A stretch of 64,000 nucleotides of DNA from Candidatus Electrothrix aestuarii (GCA_032595685.2 CP159373.1:1199001-1263000); one strand, 5' to 3'. Shown: positions 1 to 8,765, numbered from the stretch's first letter. The notes: generated from the letters alone by a model not told the origin. Translations and numbers: made by a program.

Positions 1-185
1 TCTTGGGGTATGATGTTCCTGATGTTCCATTTCCGCATGCTAACAAAGGAATAAATAATCAAGTAGGGAAGAGGCGATTGCTGACAAATAAGTTGTTGAG
101 CAAAATAGATAGACAGGACAGTTGGTTAACTCAACAAATTATTGCACTGGTTCTTTACTCCGTTGCGCTTCGTAAGAAAAAGTGA
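1..185 (+). CDS. Sulfotransferase family protein, C-terminal end (start lies outside the window)
   Basis: Only about the last 60 codons are present and the frame is open to the left edge, so the TTG at position 3 is an internal Leu codon and not a start. The segment reads LGYDVPDVPFPHANKG and then runs into a basic tail with a short hydrophobic stretch. A 'LG.PVPD.PFPH.N' block near the C terminus is familiar from P-loop, PAPS-dependent sulfotransferase-family proteins. Two more sulfotransferases occur in the next 9 kb, which supports the call. The catalytic N-terminal part cannot be examined, so the assignment rests on this one block and on context. Confidence 0.5.
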   Translation, partial: LGYDVPDVPFPHANKGINNQVGKRRLLTNKLLSKIDRQDSWLTQQIIALVLYSVALRKKK

Positions 186-438
186 GTTCAAACGTTAGCC
201 GCATAACCTGACATTGAACTGATTGGGCTTGGTTCTAAGTTCGGCCAATCTCCTCTAAGCGGCCATAGCCAAATAATTCCTCGGACGTGGCGGATAGTCC
301 ATATTGTTCAAGAGGTGCTCAAAAAGATTCCCATGTTCGTCCTCGAAAAATCTCAAAGCAGGAGTCTATTATCTTCCCATTCGCTCACTTAAAATTAGGA
401 AAAATTAATTCTGAACAGGACTTGTAAAATTTCAAGCA
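186..438. other. Gene-free stretch before the first MITE-like element
   Basis: No convincing coding frame is visible on either strand. A short minus-strand reading frame around 235-350 could be the end of a decayed gene, but it is broken by stops and matches nothing I recognise. The stretch ends in the 9-bp target duplication of the element that follows. Confidence 0.4.
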
Positions 439-634
439 GAGCCTATTGGGCGCATTCCCTGATTCTTAATCGCTGAATAACTACTTGTAAAACCATTAGC
501 TATATTGGCCAAAAAACTTACCGGGGCTTATTTCCTCTCTATTTTTATAAAAAAATATCTCTCTTATCGTAATATTTGCAGTGTGTTGATGTGGTAGAAT
601 AAATTAATAAATAGGGAATGCTCCCGAGCCTATT
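439..634. mobile_element. MITE-like element 1 (448-625) with 9-bp target-site duplication
   Basis: The 178-bp element begins GGGCGCATTCCCT and ends AGGGAATGCTCCC, an imperfect 13-bp terminal inverted repeat. It is flanked by a perfect 9-bp direct repeat, GAGCCTATT, at 439-447 and 626-634, the signature of transposition. It has no coding capacity. About 50 bp at the left end and 25 bp at the right end are shared with a second copy at 1850-2044 lying in the opposite orientation, while the interiors differ. This is the expected structure of a non-autonomous element mobilised by a transposase that recognises only the ends. The parent IS is not in the window. Confidence 0.8.
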
Positions 635-728
635 TGGGTATGAAATTGAGCTGGAACTCTTTTTTTACATTTAACAGCTACCCGCCTAAAGGCGAGGGGG
701 TTTAACCTTGGAAAAGGACGAATAAATT

Positions 729-1733
729 TTGCAAAGACATACGCCTCCTACAAAATCAATTGCCGATCTTCCAGACATTAGGGAACGAATCATTTGTCCT
801 ATTTGCCAACATCATACCACTTACTCTACGACTTCTGTCAGATGTATGAATGTTGAATGTGAAACTGAATTTCCAGTGACAGGAGGAATACCTATTTTAA
901 TCAATGAATCAGAAAGCTTATTCACAATAGAAAAATTTTTAACTCATCAACAAAAAAAATATCAAGCTATAACTACTAAAAATAGCGCAACTACCAAAGT
1001 AAAACAGTTTGCCAAGCGTATGAGGGGCATGCTCCAACCCTCACTGAGTCTTAACTTGAGCTACAAACGCAACTTCAATATGTTGAATAGGTTATTATCG
1101 CACCAGAAAAATCCAAAAATTTTGATTATTGGAGGAGCAATTATTACAAGTGGAACAGAAATGCTCTTTGCCCCTGAACGAACTATTGTTGAAAGTGATA
1201 TTTATATTGGGCCGAGAACGCAAGTTATTATTGATGCTCACCACATTCCATTTGAAGATGAAACCTTTGACCTTGTCATATTTCAAGCTGTACTAGAGCA
1301 TGTTCTTGATCCGCCACAATGTGTTGCCGAAGCACATCGGGTACTTAAGAATGATGGAATTATATTTGCTACGACACCATTCATGCAGCAGGTCCATATG
1401 AAAGCATACGATTTTACGCGATATACGCAGTTAGGTCACAGGAGACTCTTTCGTGCTTTTGAACAAATGGACTCTGGAGTCATTGCGGGAACAGGCGTTG
1501 CTTTAGGATGGTCTATTCGCTATTTTTTAAATTCGTTGACAACAAATAAATATGCACGTTCTTCGTTGCTGTTGATAGCATCTTGGCTATTTTTCTGGTT
1601 AAAATATATTGATTATATCACTTATAAGAATAAAGCAACTATCAACGGTGCGTCAGGCTTTTATTTTATTGGGAAAAAAAGTATATGTATCTTGGACGAT
1701 AAAGAATTGATCAAGATGTATCGGGGGATATAA
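729..1733 (+). CDS. SAM-dependent methyltransferase with N-terminal Trm112-like zinc-binding segment
   Basis: 334 residues from a TTG start, chosen because AAAAGGA lies about ten bases upstream and no ATG fits the protein's N terminus. Residues 20-58 carry a C-x2-C...C-x4-C cluster (C23, C26, C39, C44) followed by FPVTGGIPIL, typical of a Trm112/zinc-ribbon segment. A class I methyltransferase domain covers about 128-235, with the glycine-rich ILIIGGA, an acidic residue in ESDIY, and the post-I motif FDLVIFQAVLEHV of the type 11 family. A C-terminal hydrophobic stretch (about 285-300) may touch the membrane. It probably methylates a sugar or lipid-linked glycan of this locus; the substrate is unknown. 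The gene stands alone between two oppositely oriented MITE-like elements. Confidence 0.75.
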   Translation: MQRHTPPTKSIADLPDIRERIICPICQHHTTYSTTSVRCMNVECETEFPVTGGIPILINESESLFTIEKFLTHQQKKYQAITTKNSATTKVKQFAKRMRGMLQPSLSLNLSYKRNFNMLNRLLSHQKNPKILIIGGAIITSGTEMLFAPERTIVESDIYIGPRTQVIIDAHHIPFEDETFDLVIFQAVLEHVLDPPQCVAEAHRVLKNDGIIFATTPFMQQVHMKAYDFTRYTQLGHRRLFRAFEQMDSGVIAGTGVALGWSIRYFLNSLTTNKYARSSLLLIASWLFFWLKYIDYITYKNKATINGASGFYFIGKKSICILDDKELIKMYRGI

Positions 1734-1745
1734 TAAACTGACACT

Positions 1746-2129
1746 ATGAACAAAAAAATAATTCTTATTCTTGGTGATTATGAAATTTTCCTGATGGTCA
1801 AAAATAAGTATCGATTCCGGGCCGGAATCGAGGCGACTATGTTACAATAGGGAGTATTCCCTATTTATTAATTTTTCGGCACAATGTTAATAGATTGTAA
1901 ACATTGATATATTCAGGTGTGTGTGGGGGGAGGGGGATCTGGTTTGTAAAAACAGGGGGCATTAAGCCCTGGTCGCTTTTGTATCAATTCAGCTAATGGT
2001 TTTACAGGTACTTATTCAACAATTAAGAATCAGGGAATGCTCCCGTTACAACATGATCGACGCACCAGGACCAGGCACCTTCGGGTACGGGGAGTGAAAG
2101 TAGTTCAGTTCGCAGCAACTAAAATTTAG
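1746..2129 (+). pseudogene. Decayed transposase C-terminal remnant, split by MITE-like element 2
   Basis: An open frame from ATG 1746 stops at a TAG whose G is the first base of MITE-like element 2. If the element and one target copy are removed, the frame continues to 2129 and reads RFRAGIEATM then HDRRT...RHLRVRGVKVVQFAAT. That resembles the C-terminal end of IS1182-type DDE transposases, where an 'R.RAGIEAT' block precedes 'LRVRG...VRF'. The first 18 or so codons do not obviously belong to the same family and may be the start of another broken gene. It is non-functional: no DDE core is present. The family call is from motif memory and is moderate. Confidence 0.5.
1841..2053. mobile_element. 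MITE-like element 2 (1850-2044), inverted relative to element 1
   Basis: This 195-bp non-coding element starts GGGAGTATTCCCT and ends AGGGAATGCTCCC. It is flanked by GTTACAATA (1841-1849) and GTTACAACA (2045-2053), a 9-bp target duplication with one mismatch. Read on the minus strand, its first ~50 bp match the left end of element 1 (448-502) with a handful of differences, and its last 25 bp match the right end of element 1 (601-625) at 24 of 25 positions. The interiors are unrelated. It sits inside a transposase relic. Confidence 0.8.
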
Positions 2130-2195
2130 GGCAATGTCACTGTCTAAATTTTTACCTGTCTAGAGTGGTCCATAAAACAAACAAAACACCTTCAA

Positions 2196-3212
2196 ATGAA
2201 ACAACTTAAAGTCCTGTTTAGCTTACTTGGTGATCAAAATAAGGCAAGTTCGAGAGTTCGAGGGTTCTGGATAGCTGAAGAGCTTGAAAAACAAGGAATA
2301 CAGTGCCGTATCCTACATGGCTCTATATTTAAAACGTCAACTCAACATCTAATAAAATTAAGACATTACGATATTATATACTTTCAAAAAAACTGCTCGA
2401 AATGGCATGTTATTCTTATGAAACTTGCTAACCGTTTAGGAAAAAAAACACTCTTCGATCTGGATGATTTTCCCTCTAAGGTTAACTCCCCTATTACCCT
2501 GTATAATGCAGGTCGTATGATGATGCAGGCATCTGCAGTGATGGCTGGAAGCCCGGCATTAGTAGAATATGCTCAGCAATATAATTCAAATGCTGTCTTG
2601 TTACCAACCAGTGTACAGTTAAAACATTATACTCCACTAAAAAAATCCACCTCCAAAAAGACTGTTTGCTTAGGATGGATTGGCAATGGGTTGCACTATG
2701 GAGATGATTTGGTGAATATTTTACTTAAGCCATTGCAGCGTCTCGGTACTCGCCAGCAGGTACAATTTAGAATAGTTGGAGCATGTGGAAATGCCCAACT
2801 CTATAATGCATTCTCACAGATACAGGGGGTTGAAACCATCTTTATTGATCAAATTGAATGGAATAATCCTGCTGCTATTCAAGAGCAGGTGGAAAAATTT
2901 GATATAGGACTATACCCCCTGTTGGACAATAATTTTAACCGATATAAATGTGGTTTTAAAGCACTAGAGTATATGGCGATTCATATTCCGGTAATAACGA
3001 GTCCTGTTGGCGTCATGTCCAATATAATAGAACATGATAAAGAGGGCTACCTAGCTTCAACAAACGATGAATGGACTAATGCTTTACAGTCATTAACAGC
3101 GAGTTCGACACTGAGAAAAAAAATGGGAATGGCAGGAAGAAAAAAAGTTGAAAATTATTATAATATAAAAAAAACTGCGCATCAACTTTTTGAGATGCTT
3201 CACTCTCTCTAG
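2196..3212 (+). CDS. Glycosyltransferase, GT4-like (GT-B fold)
   Basis: 338 residues. The N-terminal half (1-150) carries KASSRVRGFWIAEELEKQG, the opening of a GT-B acceptor domain, and FDLDDFP at about residue 88. The C-terminal half (about 155-320) has WIGNG, then FKALEYMA with the conserved glutamate, then TSPVGVMSNII, which together make up the nucleotide-sugar binding part of family 4 enzymes. It probably adds one sugar in the cytoplasm to a lipid-linked surface glycan. No Shine-Dalgarno sequence is evident before the ATG. It is followed 60 bases later by a sulfotransferase gene. Donor and linkage cannot be read from the sequence. Confidence 0.75.
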   Translation: MKQLKVLFSLLGDQNKASSRVRGFWIAEELEKQGIQCRILHGSIFKTSTQHLIKLRHYDIIYFQKNCSKWHVILMKLANRLGKKTLFDLDDFPSKVNSPITLYNAGRMMMQASAVMAGSPALVEYAQQYNSNAVLLPTSVQLKHYTPLKKSTSKKTVCLGWIGNGLHYGDDLVNILLKPLQRLGTRQQVQFRIVGACGNAQLYNAFSQIQGVETIFIDQIEWNNPAAIQEQVEKFDIGLYPLLDNNFNRYKCGFKALEYMAIHIPVITSPVGVMSNIIEHDKEGYLASTNDEWTNALQSLTASSTLRKKMGMAGRKKVENYYNIKKTAHQLFEMLHSL

Positions 3213-3272
3213 TGTATTACTCCTCACACCCTTCCATAACTAAAAACGTGAAGTAAACATGAGGCTTCTAGC

Positions 3273-4209
3273 ATGAAGGCTAATTTATTTTCAATAGGGG
3301 GAATGCGATGTGGTTCAACGACAATTTACCACCATTTGTCCAGTCATCCCCAAATTTATATGTCACCAGTGAAAGAGCCATATTTTTTTAGCGCTGAGTA
3401 CTGGAAAAAAAAAAGACAGCGATGTAAAGCTGTCGCAAAGAGAACTGACTCAAGCAAACAAAATAATACACTCCGGAAAATACCGAACTCCTAAAGCATA
3501 TCGGACCCTTTTTCAGGGTGTTGAAGATCAGCTATATGCTGGTGAAGCTTCTCATTATCTTTATCATCCTGGTACTGCTGAGCTTATTTACGAGTATAAT
3601 CCTTGTTCTAAAATTATTATTTCTTTACGAAATCCTGTTGATAGAATTTATTCCGAATATTTATTGTACGTGAGGCAACAAAGAATAACGATTTCTTTTG
3701 ATAAATTTATTACCTCCCAACTTACTTATAATAAGAAAGAAAAAATATGGGATCTTTTACCAGGAAATCGTTTAGTAAAAGGATTTTATTCGCAACTGAT
3801 ACCAAAGTGGCTAGAATACTTCGGGAAAGAAAATGTAATTATCGTATATTTTGATGATCTTGTACAGAATCCTGCGTTGTTTTGCCACCAGCTCTACACA
3901 TCGCTTGGAGTCGATACAACATTTCGAGCAACAAGCATTCATGCTCAAGCTGGAGGAAAAGTCACCTTCCCAAGCTTATTCAATATGATAGGAAGAAATT
4001 ATACAATAAAGCATATTATAAAACCTCTGCTACCTCGATTACTTCGTGTCAAAATGCGAGGTTATTTTTACCAATTTTTTCTGCAAAAAGAACCTATGAG
4101 TCCACAAACTCGTAAAATATTGCATGATGTTTATTTTGAAGAAATACTTCAATTAGAGCAGTTATTATTAAAAGACTTATCTCAATGGAAACACCCCAAC
4201 CAATCATAG
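3273..4209 (+). pseudogene. Sulfotransferase gene broken by a frameshift in an A10 run
   Basis: The first frame (3273-3494) begins with FSIGGMRCGSTTIYHHLSSH, the 5'-phosphosulfate-binding loop of PAPS-dependent sulfotransferases, and PVKEPYFF. After a run of ten A (3405-3414) the reading must shift by one base. It then continues without interruption as DSDVKLSQRE...YRTLFQG...YAGEAS and SKIIISLRNPVDRIYSEY, the 3'-phosphate-binding motif, through to the stop at 4209. With one base gained or lost in the A run the product would be about 311 residues, normal for the family. This may be a true pseudogene, a slip-strand phase-variable gene, or a sequencing error in a homopolymer; both halves look well preserved. 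Its 3' end overlaps the next gene remnant. Confidence 0.75.
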
Positions 4210-4328
4210 TAGCTTTCGGCTCCATTCCTAAGGATGGAGAGGCTCAATACAGCATTTGTATGTGTTCTGTTAGCATCAAAAATCTGCTAAACAGAAACCG
4301 CTTTTTTAAACAACACGTTTGCCAATAA
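4185..4328 (+). pseudogene. Truncated duplicate of the 5' end of the downstream glycosyltransferase
   Basis: An ATG inside the 3' end of the sulfotransferase opens a frame reading PIIVAFGSIPKDG. This is nearly the same as IIVAFGSIPKDG at the N terminus of the glycosyltransferase starting at 5168. Over about 36 bases (4203-4238 against 5186-5221) the DNA differs at only about two positions, then the similarity ends abruptly. The rest of the frame, to the stop at 4328, is unrelated. The copy overlaps its upstream gene, which suggests that the sulfotransferase and glycosyltransferase were once adjacent and that the methyltransferase gene now between them came in later. Confidence 0.75.
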
Positions 4329-4376
4329 TATTAGAACGTCAAACTAAGCACGATTAACATTTAGACTGAGGACTGT

Positions 4377-5171
4377 ATGAGCATACCATCCAATTATGAA
4401 TTTTTTCTCACCAAGGTGCCCGAGCTTTCTCCTGCTGGAGGACGTATTCTTGATTATGGTTGTGGTAAGGGCACGTTGGTGGAGGAAGGAATACGCCGGA
4501 AGATTGATTTTTGGGGATGTGAATTGTTCGGCTCAGGGAGTGGCACGGCCATCCGTCAGGAGCTTCGCCAGAAAGGATTACTTGATGAAAGAGTACGGGA
4601 GATTTCAGAAGGAACCATCCCTTTTCCTGACAGCTTCTTTGACTTGGTAGTTTCAAATCAAGTGTTTGAGCATGTCCCTTCCTTATCCGCTCCACTTGAG
4701 GAAATTGCCAGAACATTAAAACCATCCGGAAAATTACTGTGCGTTTTCCCTACGATGGAATGCTATCGTGACCATGCTGGTACTCTATTTGCTCATAAGT
4801 TTGCCCCCTATTCAAAAGCTCAGTACTATAATCTATTGTTCTTCAGGCTTCTCGGTTTTGGACGGCTGAAAAAAGGACGAGGAACTCCCCGCGAATGGAC
4901 CAACTTTTTTGTTAATTGGCTGGCGCAAAACACCTGGTATCGCTCGCACAATGAAATACATGAAGCTTTTAATAAATACTTTGTTACTTATCAGCATGTT
5001 GAAGAAGAATATCTTTCTTTCAGGCTTAAAGAAAAAGGGTGGAACCTGGCTGCTAACTTAGCCCACATCCCGTTTGGAAAATTGTTCTTCCGATGGGTAG
5101 TTACACGATGGGGTGGAGTAGTCCTGTTGGCGGAAAAATCATCAGGAAACGAGATAACGGTAGCGATATGA
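4377..5171 (+). CDS. Class I SAM-dependent methyltransferase
   Basis: 264 residues. Motif I is GGRILDYGCGKGTLVEEG at about 20-37, and the post-I region is IPFPDSFFDLVVSNQVFEHV at about 80-100, followed by LKPSGKLLCVFPT, the typical layout of Methyltransf_11/25 enzymes. The C-terminal third, with many aromatics, is likely the acceptor-binding part. Its stop overlaps the ATG of the following glycosyltransferase (ATGA at 5168-5171), so the two are translationally coupled. It probably caps or decorates a glycan. A fragment of the next gene lies just upstream of it, suggesting that this gene was inserted. Confidence 0.8.
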   Translation: MSIPSNYEFFLTKVPELSPAGGRILDYGCGKGTLVEEGIRRKIDFWGCELFGSGSGTAIRQELRQKGLLDERVREISEGTIPFPDSFFDLVVSNQVFEHVPSLSAPLEEIARTLKPSGKLLCVFPTMECYRDHAGTLFAHKFAPYSKAQYYNLLFFRLLGFGRLKKGRGTPREWTNFFVNWLAQNTWYRSHNEIHEAFNKYFVTYQHVEEEYLSFRLKEKGWNLAANLAHIPFGKLFFRWVVTRWGGVVLLAEKSSGNEITVAI

Positions 5172-6418
5172 CCATTAGCTCCTCTATTATAGTAGCTTTC
5201 GGCTCCATTCCCAAGGATGGGGGGACCTTTACATTTTATCGTAACCTCTGTCCTGCTCTGTTGAAATATGGCATTGATCTACGCTGTATTTCGATAGGAA
5301 AGCATGATGCAAACTTATGGGATACTGCATTTGTGGACGACGGGTGTGTTTTGTTGGCAAAGGATGAAACCTCTGTTAAGGCACAAGCTATAGCCTTTAG
5401 TGAATGGTGTGTTGCTCACCATGTTGATGTTGTTATTGGCATTAATTCACAAGCAATCTTATCAGCACTGCCACATTTACCCGGACATATCAGAGTAGTC
5501 TCTCGCTGCGCCAATGGCTTTGATCATGGTTATAAAATCACGCTTTCATGTTATGAACGTCTGGCACGTATCATTGCTCTTACTCCTCGCTTACAATCCG
5601 ACCTAACCAATCATTACGGAGCAGATGCAAACAAAATCACACTGATTCCGAACGGCATTGCACCAGATCGATTTCAAGGAATATCAGAATCCCTGCGAGG
5701 ACAGGAGAAAACACTACGTTTAGGATTTCTAGGTCGTCTCGAACATAATCAAAAGGGAGTGTTGTTTTTGCCAGAAATCATACAACATCTTGAAAAAAAA
5801 GAGATAGACTTTAAACTTCGCATAGCTGGTAAAGGAATTCATAAAAAAGCTTTGGAACGAAAACTCGCCTCTTCTATCAAAAAAGGACGTGTCATATTTG
5901 AAGGGGCTCTTTCACCAAATAGCGTCCTAGATTTTTTAGGAGAAACGGATATTTTTCTCTTCCCTTCTCAGTTTGAAGGCTGCCCCAATGTCTTATTGGA
6001 GGGAATGATGGCTGGATGTGTTCCTGTAACATTTCTTATTGAAGGGACCACTGATTTTATTGTAAAAAACGGTATTACAGGATTTGTCTGTCCCATGGGA
6101 GATTGTGAAGCCTTTGCTACAAATATTGCCGAGCTGTCCTCCAACCGAGACCGATTACGCCAAATGTCGGTCGCTGCTTCAGCTGATGCTCGGAAACGTT
6201 TTTCTCAAGAAAAGGCTGCTAAAGACTATGCCGGAGTATTTAAAGAAGTTATGAACTCTCCTCCACTGTCATGGACTCCATTACCTTGGTCTGCATTTCA
6301 ACCTGATCCCGCATTTGTACAGCGCAATAACTGGAAATCTCTTCTACCAGAACCTGTGAAGCGTATAGTCAAAAACGGATTATTTTATACCGGTCTGTCA
6401 GATCATTATTATGAATAA
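5168..6418 (+). CDS. Glycosyltransferase, family 4
   Basis: 416 residues from the ATG that overlaps the upstream stop. The open frame extends further upstream, to 5093, but that would lie wholly inside the methyltransferase gene. The C-terminal domain shows LGFLGRLEHNQKG, the middle GKGIHKKALE, and EGCPNVLLEGMMAGCVPV, the E-x7-E motif of retaining GT4 enzymes, then GITGFVCP. It is likely a cytoplasmic enzyme of lipid-linked polysaccharide assembly. Its 3' end overlaps the O-antigen polymerase/ligase gene by 8 bases, indicating one operon. A truncated copy of its 5' end lies at 4185. Confidence 0.85.
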   Translation: MTISSSIIVAFGSIPKDGGTFTFYRNLCPALLKYGIDLRCISIGKHDANLWDTAFVDDGCVLLAKDETSVKAQAIAFSEWCVAHHVDVVIGINSQAILSALPHLPGHIRVVSRCANGFDHGYKITLSCYERLARIIALTPRLQSDLTNHYGADANKITLIPNGIAPDRFQGISESLRGQEKTLRLGFLGRLEHNQKGVLFLPEIIQHLEKKEIDFKLRIAGKGIHKKALERKLASSIKKGRVIFEGALSPNSVLDFLGETDIFLFPSQFEGCPNVLLEGMMAGCVPVTFLIEGTTDFIVKNGITGFVCPMGDCEAFATNIAELSSNRDRLRQMSVAASADARKRFSQEKAAKDYAGVFKEVMNSPPLSWTPLPWSAFQPDPAFVQRNNWKSLLPEPVKRIVKNGLFYTGLSDHYYE

Positions 6419-7835
6419 TGCTGCTGAGGCTCCAATGAGCGACATACGAACCGACTATGCATTAGCAGAGCCTGCTGTGCCGAGTAAAAGCAAATCTGCT
6501 CGCTGGCTTGTCGTTTTTGCCTTTTTCATCCTGGCAGCACCTAAGTTACGAGCCACAGTTGGACCAATTCCCTTATATTTTCATAATATTCTTCTCAGTC
6601 TCCTCCTCATAAAAGCAACACAGATGCCAAGAATAAAGCCACTCAGGCCCTTGGCCGGTCTGGTTTCTTTGTATCTGTTCTTTATCTATCTCGGGGAACT
6701 GCACGCCATACTCATTTACGGGTCAGTTTTTGAGCCCATCTACATGATGGGAGAATTCACCCTGTCGCTTGCCTTATTCTTTCTTGTTCCCAGAGTAGTA
6801 AAAGACACGGAATCCGTAGCCATGGTGCTGAAAGCACTGACAGCAGGAATGCTCTGCGCATCTGCGGTCACCATTATGTATTCCCTCCCCTTCACTCGAC
6901 CGTTTGTGATGAAAACAATTCTTTCCTATGATTTCCTGGTTCCTGCTGCTGAAAGTTTGGCACGGAGGACGTTACAATTAGCAGGTGTAGATGGAGCTGC
7001 ACGGGGATATTCACTACTTGGTGTCTCAACCTTTACCACTGGTGTTTTGGGAATTGCTTGGGGCTACAGTTTTCTGGCTGCAAAGTGGCCTGGAATCTAC
7101 GGAAAATGGAAAATGTTGGCTCAGCTAGCCTCTATTGTGACTCCGGTGGCAATATTGATGACATACGGTCGTGCTGCCTGGCTGACCGTTATTGTTATCA
7201 GTGGAATAGCCCTGTTTTTTGGTTTTGCCGGAAGCCGACGTAACACCCTGCTTATGCTCACAGGATTAGCTATTACTGTCTCTTGGGTTGGTTGGGACTC
7301 GGAAGCACTCATGGTATCAAGAGTGGTGAACAAAACAAATCAGGCACTTGAAAATCCTAGTGAAGAGTCCAACCTGAACATTCGCATTCTGTCATATACC
7401 CAGCCGCTTTCGCACCTGTCAGATAATCCACTCTGGCTGTTTTTTGGTACAGGTCGATCCGGTTCAAAAATGCGTTCTCATGGAGATATTGGGGCAGAAT
7501 TGCGTGATCTTGCAGGTCTGTCGAAGCATTCAGCATTCGCGATGGCTTATTATAATTACGGACTATTTGCTGCAATCCTTCACGTATTTCTGATGTTGAC
7601 TGGACTTAGATTCATCTTGTCCCGCTTAAAAAAGTCTCCTCCCACTGGAGTGCATTATTATAAAATCACTTGGCAGGCTTTTCTGCTGAACTGGATTGGA
7701 TTATTAATGTGGTGGCTACCCGGCCATGCTGTTGTCTCTGACACACGCGGATCAATGCATATGTTTTTGTTTTACGGTCTGATGATGGCTTGTGATAGAA
7801 TATTTACGGAACAGACAGATGAGGAAAATCCATAA
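6411..7835 (+). CDS. O-antigen polymerase/ligase-like integral membrane protein (Wzy/WaaL type)
   Basis: 474 residues, mostly hydrophobic, with roughly ten to twelve membrane segments starting at about residue 30 (WLVVFAFFILAAP). Between about residues 300 and 385 lies the longest polar loop, with NIRILSYTQPL, FFGTGRSGSK and KHSAFAMAYYNYGLFAA. This is the position and character of the large periplasmic loop (Wzy_C region) in O-antigen polymerases and ligases. It would polymerise repeat units or transfer the polymer in the periplasm. Polymerase and ligase cannot be told apart here. It overlaps the genes on both sides by a few bases. Confidence 0.75.
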   Translation: MNNAAEAPMSDIRTDYALAEPAVPSKSKSARWLVVFAFFILAAPKLRATVGPIPLYFHNILLSLLLIKATQMPRIKPLRPLAGLVSLYLFFIYLGELHAILIYGSVFEPIYMMGEFTLSLALFFLVPRVVKDTESVAMVLKALTAGMLCASAVTIMYSLPFTRPFVMKTILSYDFLVPAAESLARRTLQLAGVDGAARGYSLLGVSTFTTGVLGIAWGYSFLAAKWPGIYGKWKMLAQLASIVTPVAILMTYGRAAWLTVIVISGIALFFGFAGSRRNTLLMLTGLAITVSWVGWDSEALMVSRVVNKTNQALENPSEESNLNIRILSYTQPLSHLSDNPLWLFFGTGRSGSKMRSHGDIGAELRDLAGLSKHSAFAMAYYNYGLFAAILHVFLMLTGLRFILSRLKKSPPTGVHYYKITWQAFLLNWIGLLMWWLPGHAVVSDTRGSMHMFLFYGLMMACDRIFTEQTDEENP

Positions 7836-8761
7836 TGAAGCCACTTGTAGTTATTCTTCTATCCGACAAACGTTCAGGCTCAACCATATTCGAAAAAGAA
7901 TTATGTAAGCACCCAAAGGTAAAACATGTTACCTATTCCTCACATACCTATTTCGAAACCCATCATTGGCTGAAAGCGGCTTGTATCCTTAACACGCCTA
8001 AGCAACTCTTTTACGGGCACAAGATGTATAAGGGCTACGGCTCTCGGACAGGAGCAAGACAATACCTTATTGACACTATTCGTGGTAATGTCCCAAATTT
8101 TATCGTCCCTGACAATGATGAATCACTTGTATTTGAGGGCTGGGAAGCCTTATGCCGTACTTTTGCTACCCCTATTTTTTTTGAAAAATCGCCGCAGTAT
8201 CTGAGCCAATGGGCAGCCTTAGACTTAATCCTGAAGTGGATGCAATGCACCGAATTTGATGTTCGCCTGATTGGATTGGTTCGTAATCCCATGGCTGTTA
8301 TGTACTCAGCGCAGAAACTTTTTTCAACCAATCCTAGTGAACGTCAGTTTGCATGGGCACAGAGCTATCGTAACATTTTAGCAATGCGTGATATAGTTGG
8401 GTACGAGCAGTTTCATATGGTTCGATATGAAGATCTGATTACTCAGCCCAAACAGACTTTTCGGAAAGTTTGTGAATATTTGGGCATAGAGCTATGCGAA
8501 GCCATAGGGGAAGGTGTTCATGCTAAGTCAGTGGCGCTATGGAGAGATGATCCAACTTTTACATTACAACTCCATGAGAGTGTAATGCGATTTGCCAAGC
8601 ATTTGGGCTACGGAGAAGAGGAGATGTATAATCCTCCAAAACCGAGTCTGGCAACATATGAACGAATTATCGGCACAACGCAAAAAACGATGAAGTTAAT
8701 GATGGCTAGGTTGTATTCCAGATTAATTAAGCCCATTTTTTTAACTATACAAAATAAATAA
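7835..8761 (+). CDS. PAPS-dependent sulfotransferase
   Basis: 308 residues; the start ATG shares one base with the upstream stop TAA. Residues 6-20 (VILLSDKRSGSTIFE) form the P-loop-like 5'-phosphosulfate-binding motif. IGLVRNPMAVMYSAQK at about 146-161 contains R150 and S158, the 3'-phosphate-binding pair. MVRYEDLITQP is the third family hallmark. It likely sulfates sugars of the exported glycan, using 3'-phosphoadenosine 5'-phosphosulfate. It is intact, unlike the copy at 3273. Sulfotransferases next to an O-antigen polymerase suggest that the surface polymer is sulfated. Confidence 0.85.
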   Translation: MKPLVVILLSDKRSGSTIFEKELCKHPKVKHVTYSSHTYFETHHWLKAACILNTPKQLFYGHKMYKGYGSRTGARQYLIDTIRGNVPNFIVPDNDESLVFEGWEALCRTFATPIFFEKSPQYLSQWAALDLILKWMQCTEFDVRLIGLVRNPMAVMYSAQKLFSTNPSERQFAWAQSYRNILAMRDIVGYEQFHMVRYEDLITQPKQTFRKVCEYLGIELCEAIGEGVHAKSVALWRDDPTFTLQLHESVMRFAKHLGYGEEEMYNPPKPSLATYERIIGTTQKTMKLMMARLYSRLIKPIFLTIQNK

Positions 8762-8765
8762 GAGC

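Noticed and set aside
186-260. Integron-type attC site (GTTAG-like bases after the first gene, and a similar GTTCTAAGTTCGG stretch near 230 and 12900)
   Set aside because: Only short matches occur. The paired R and L boxes of an attC site are not present, and no integrase is seen.
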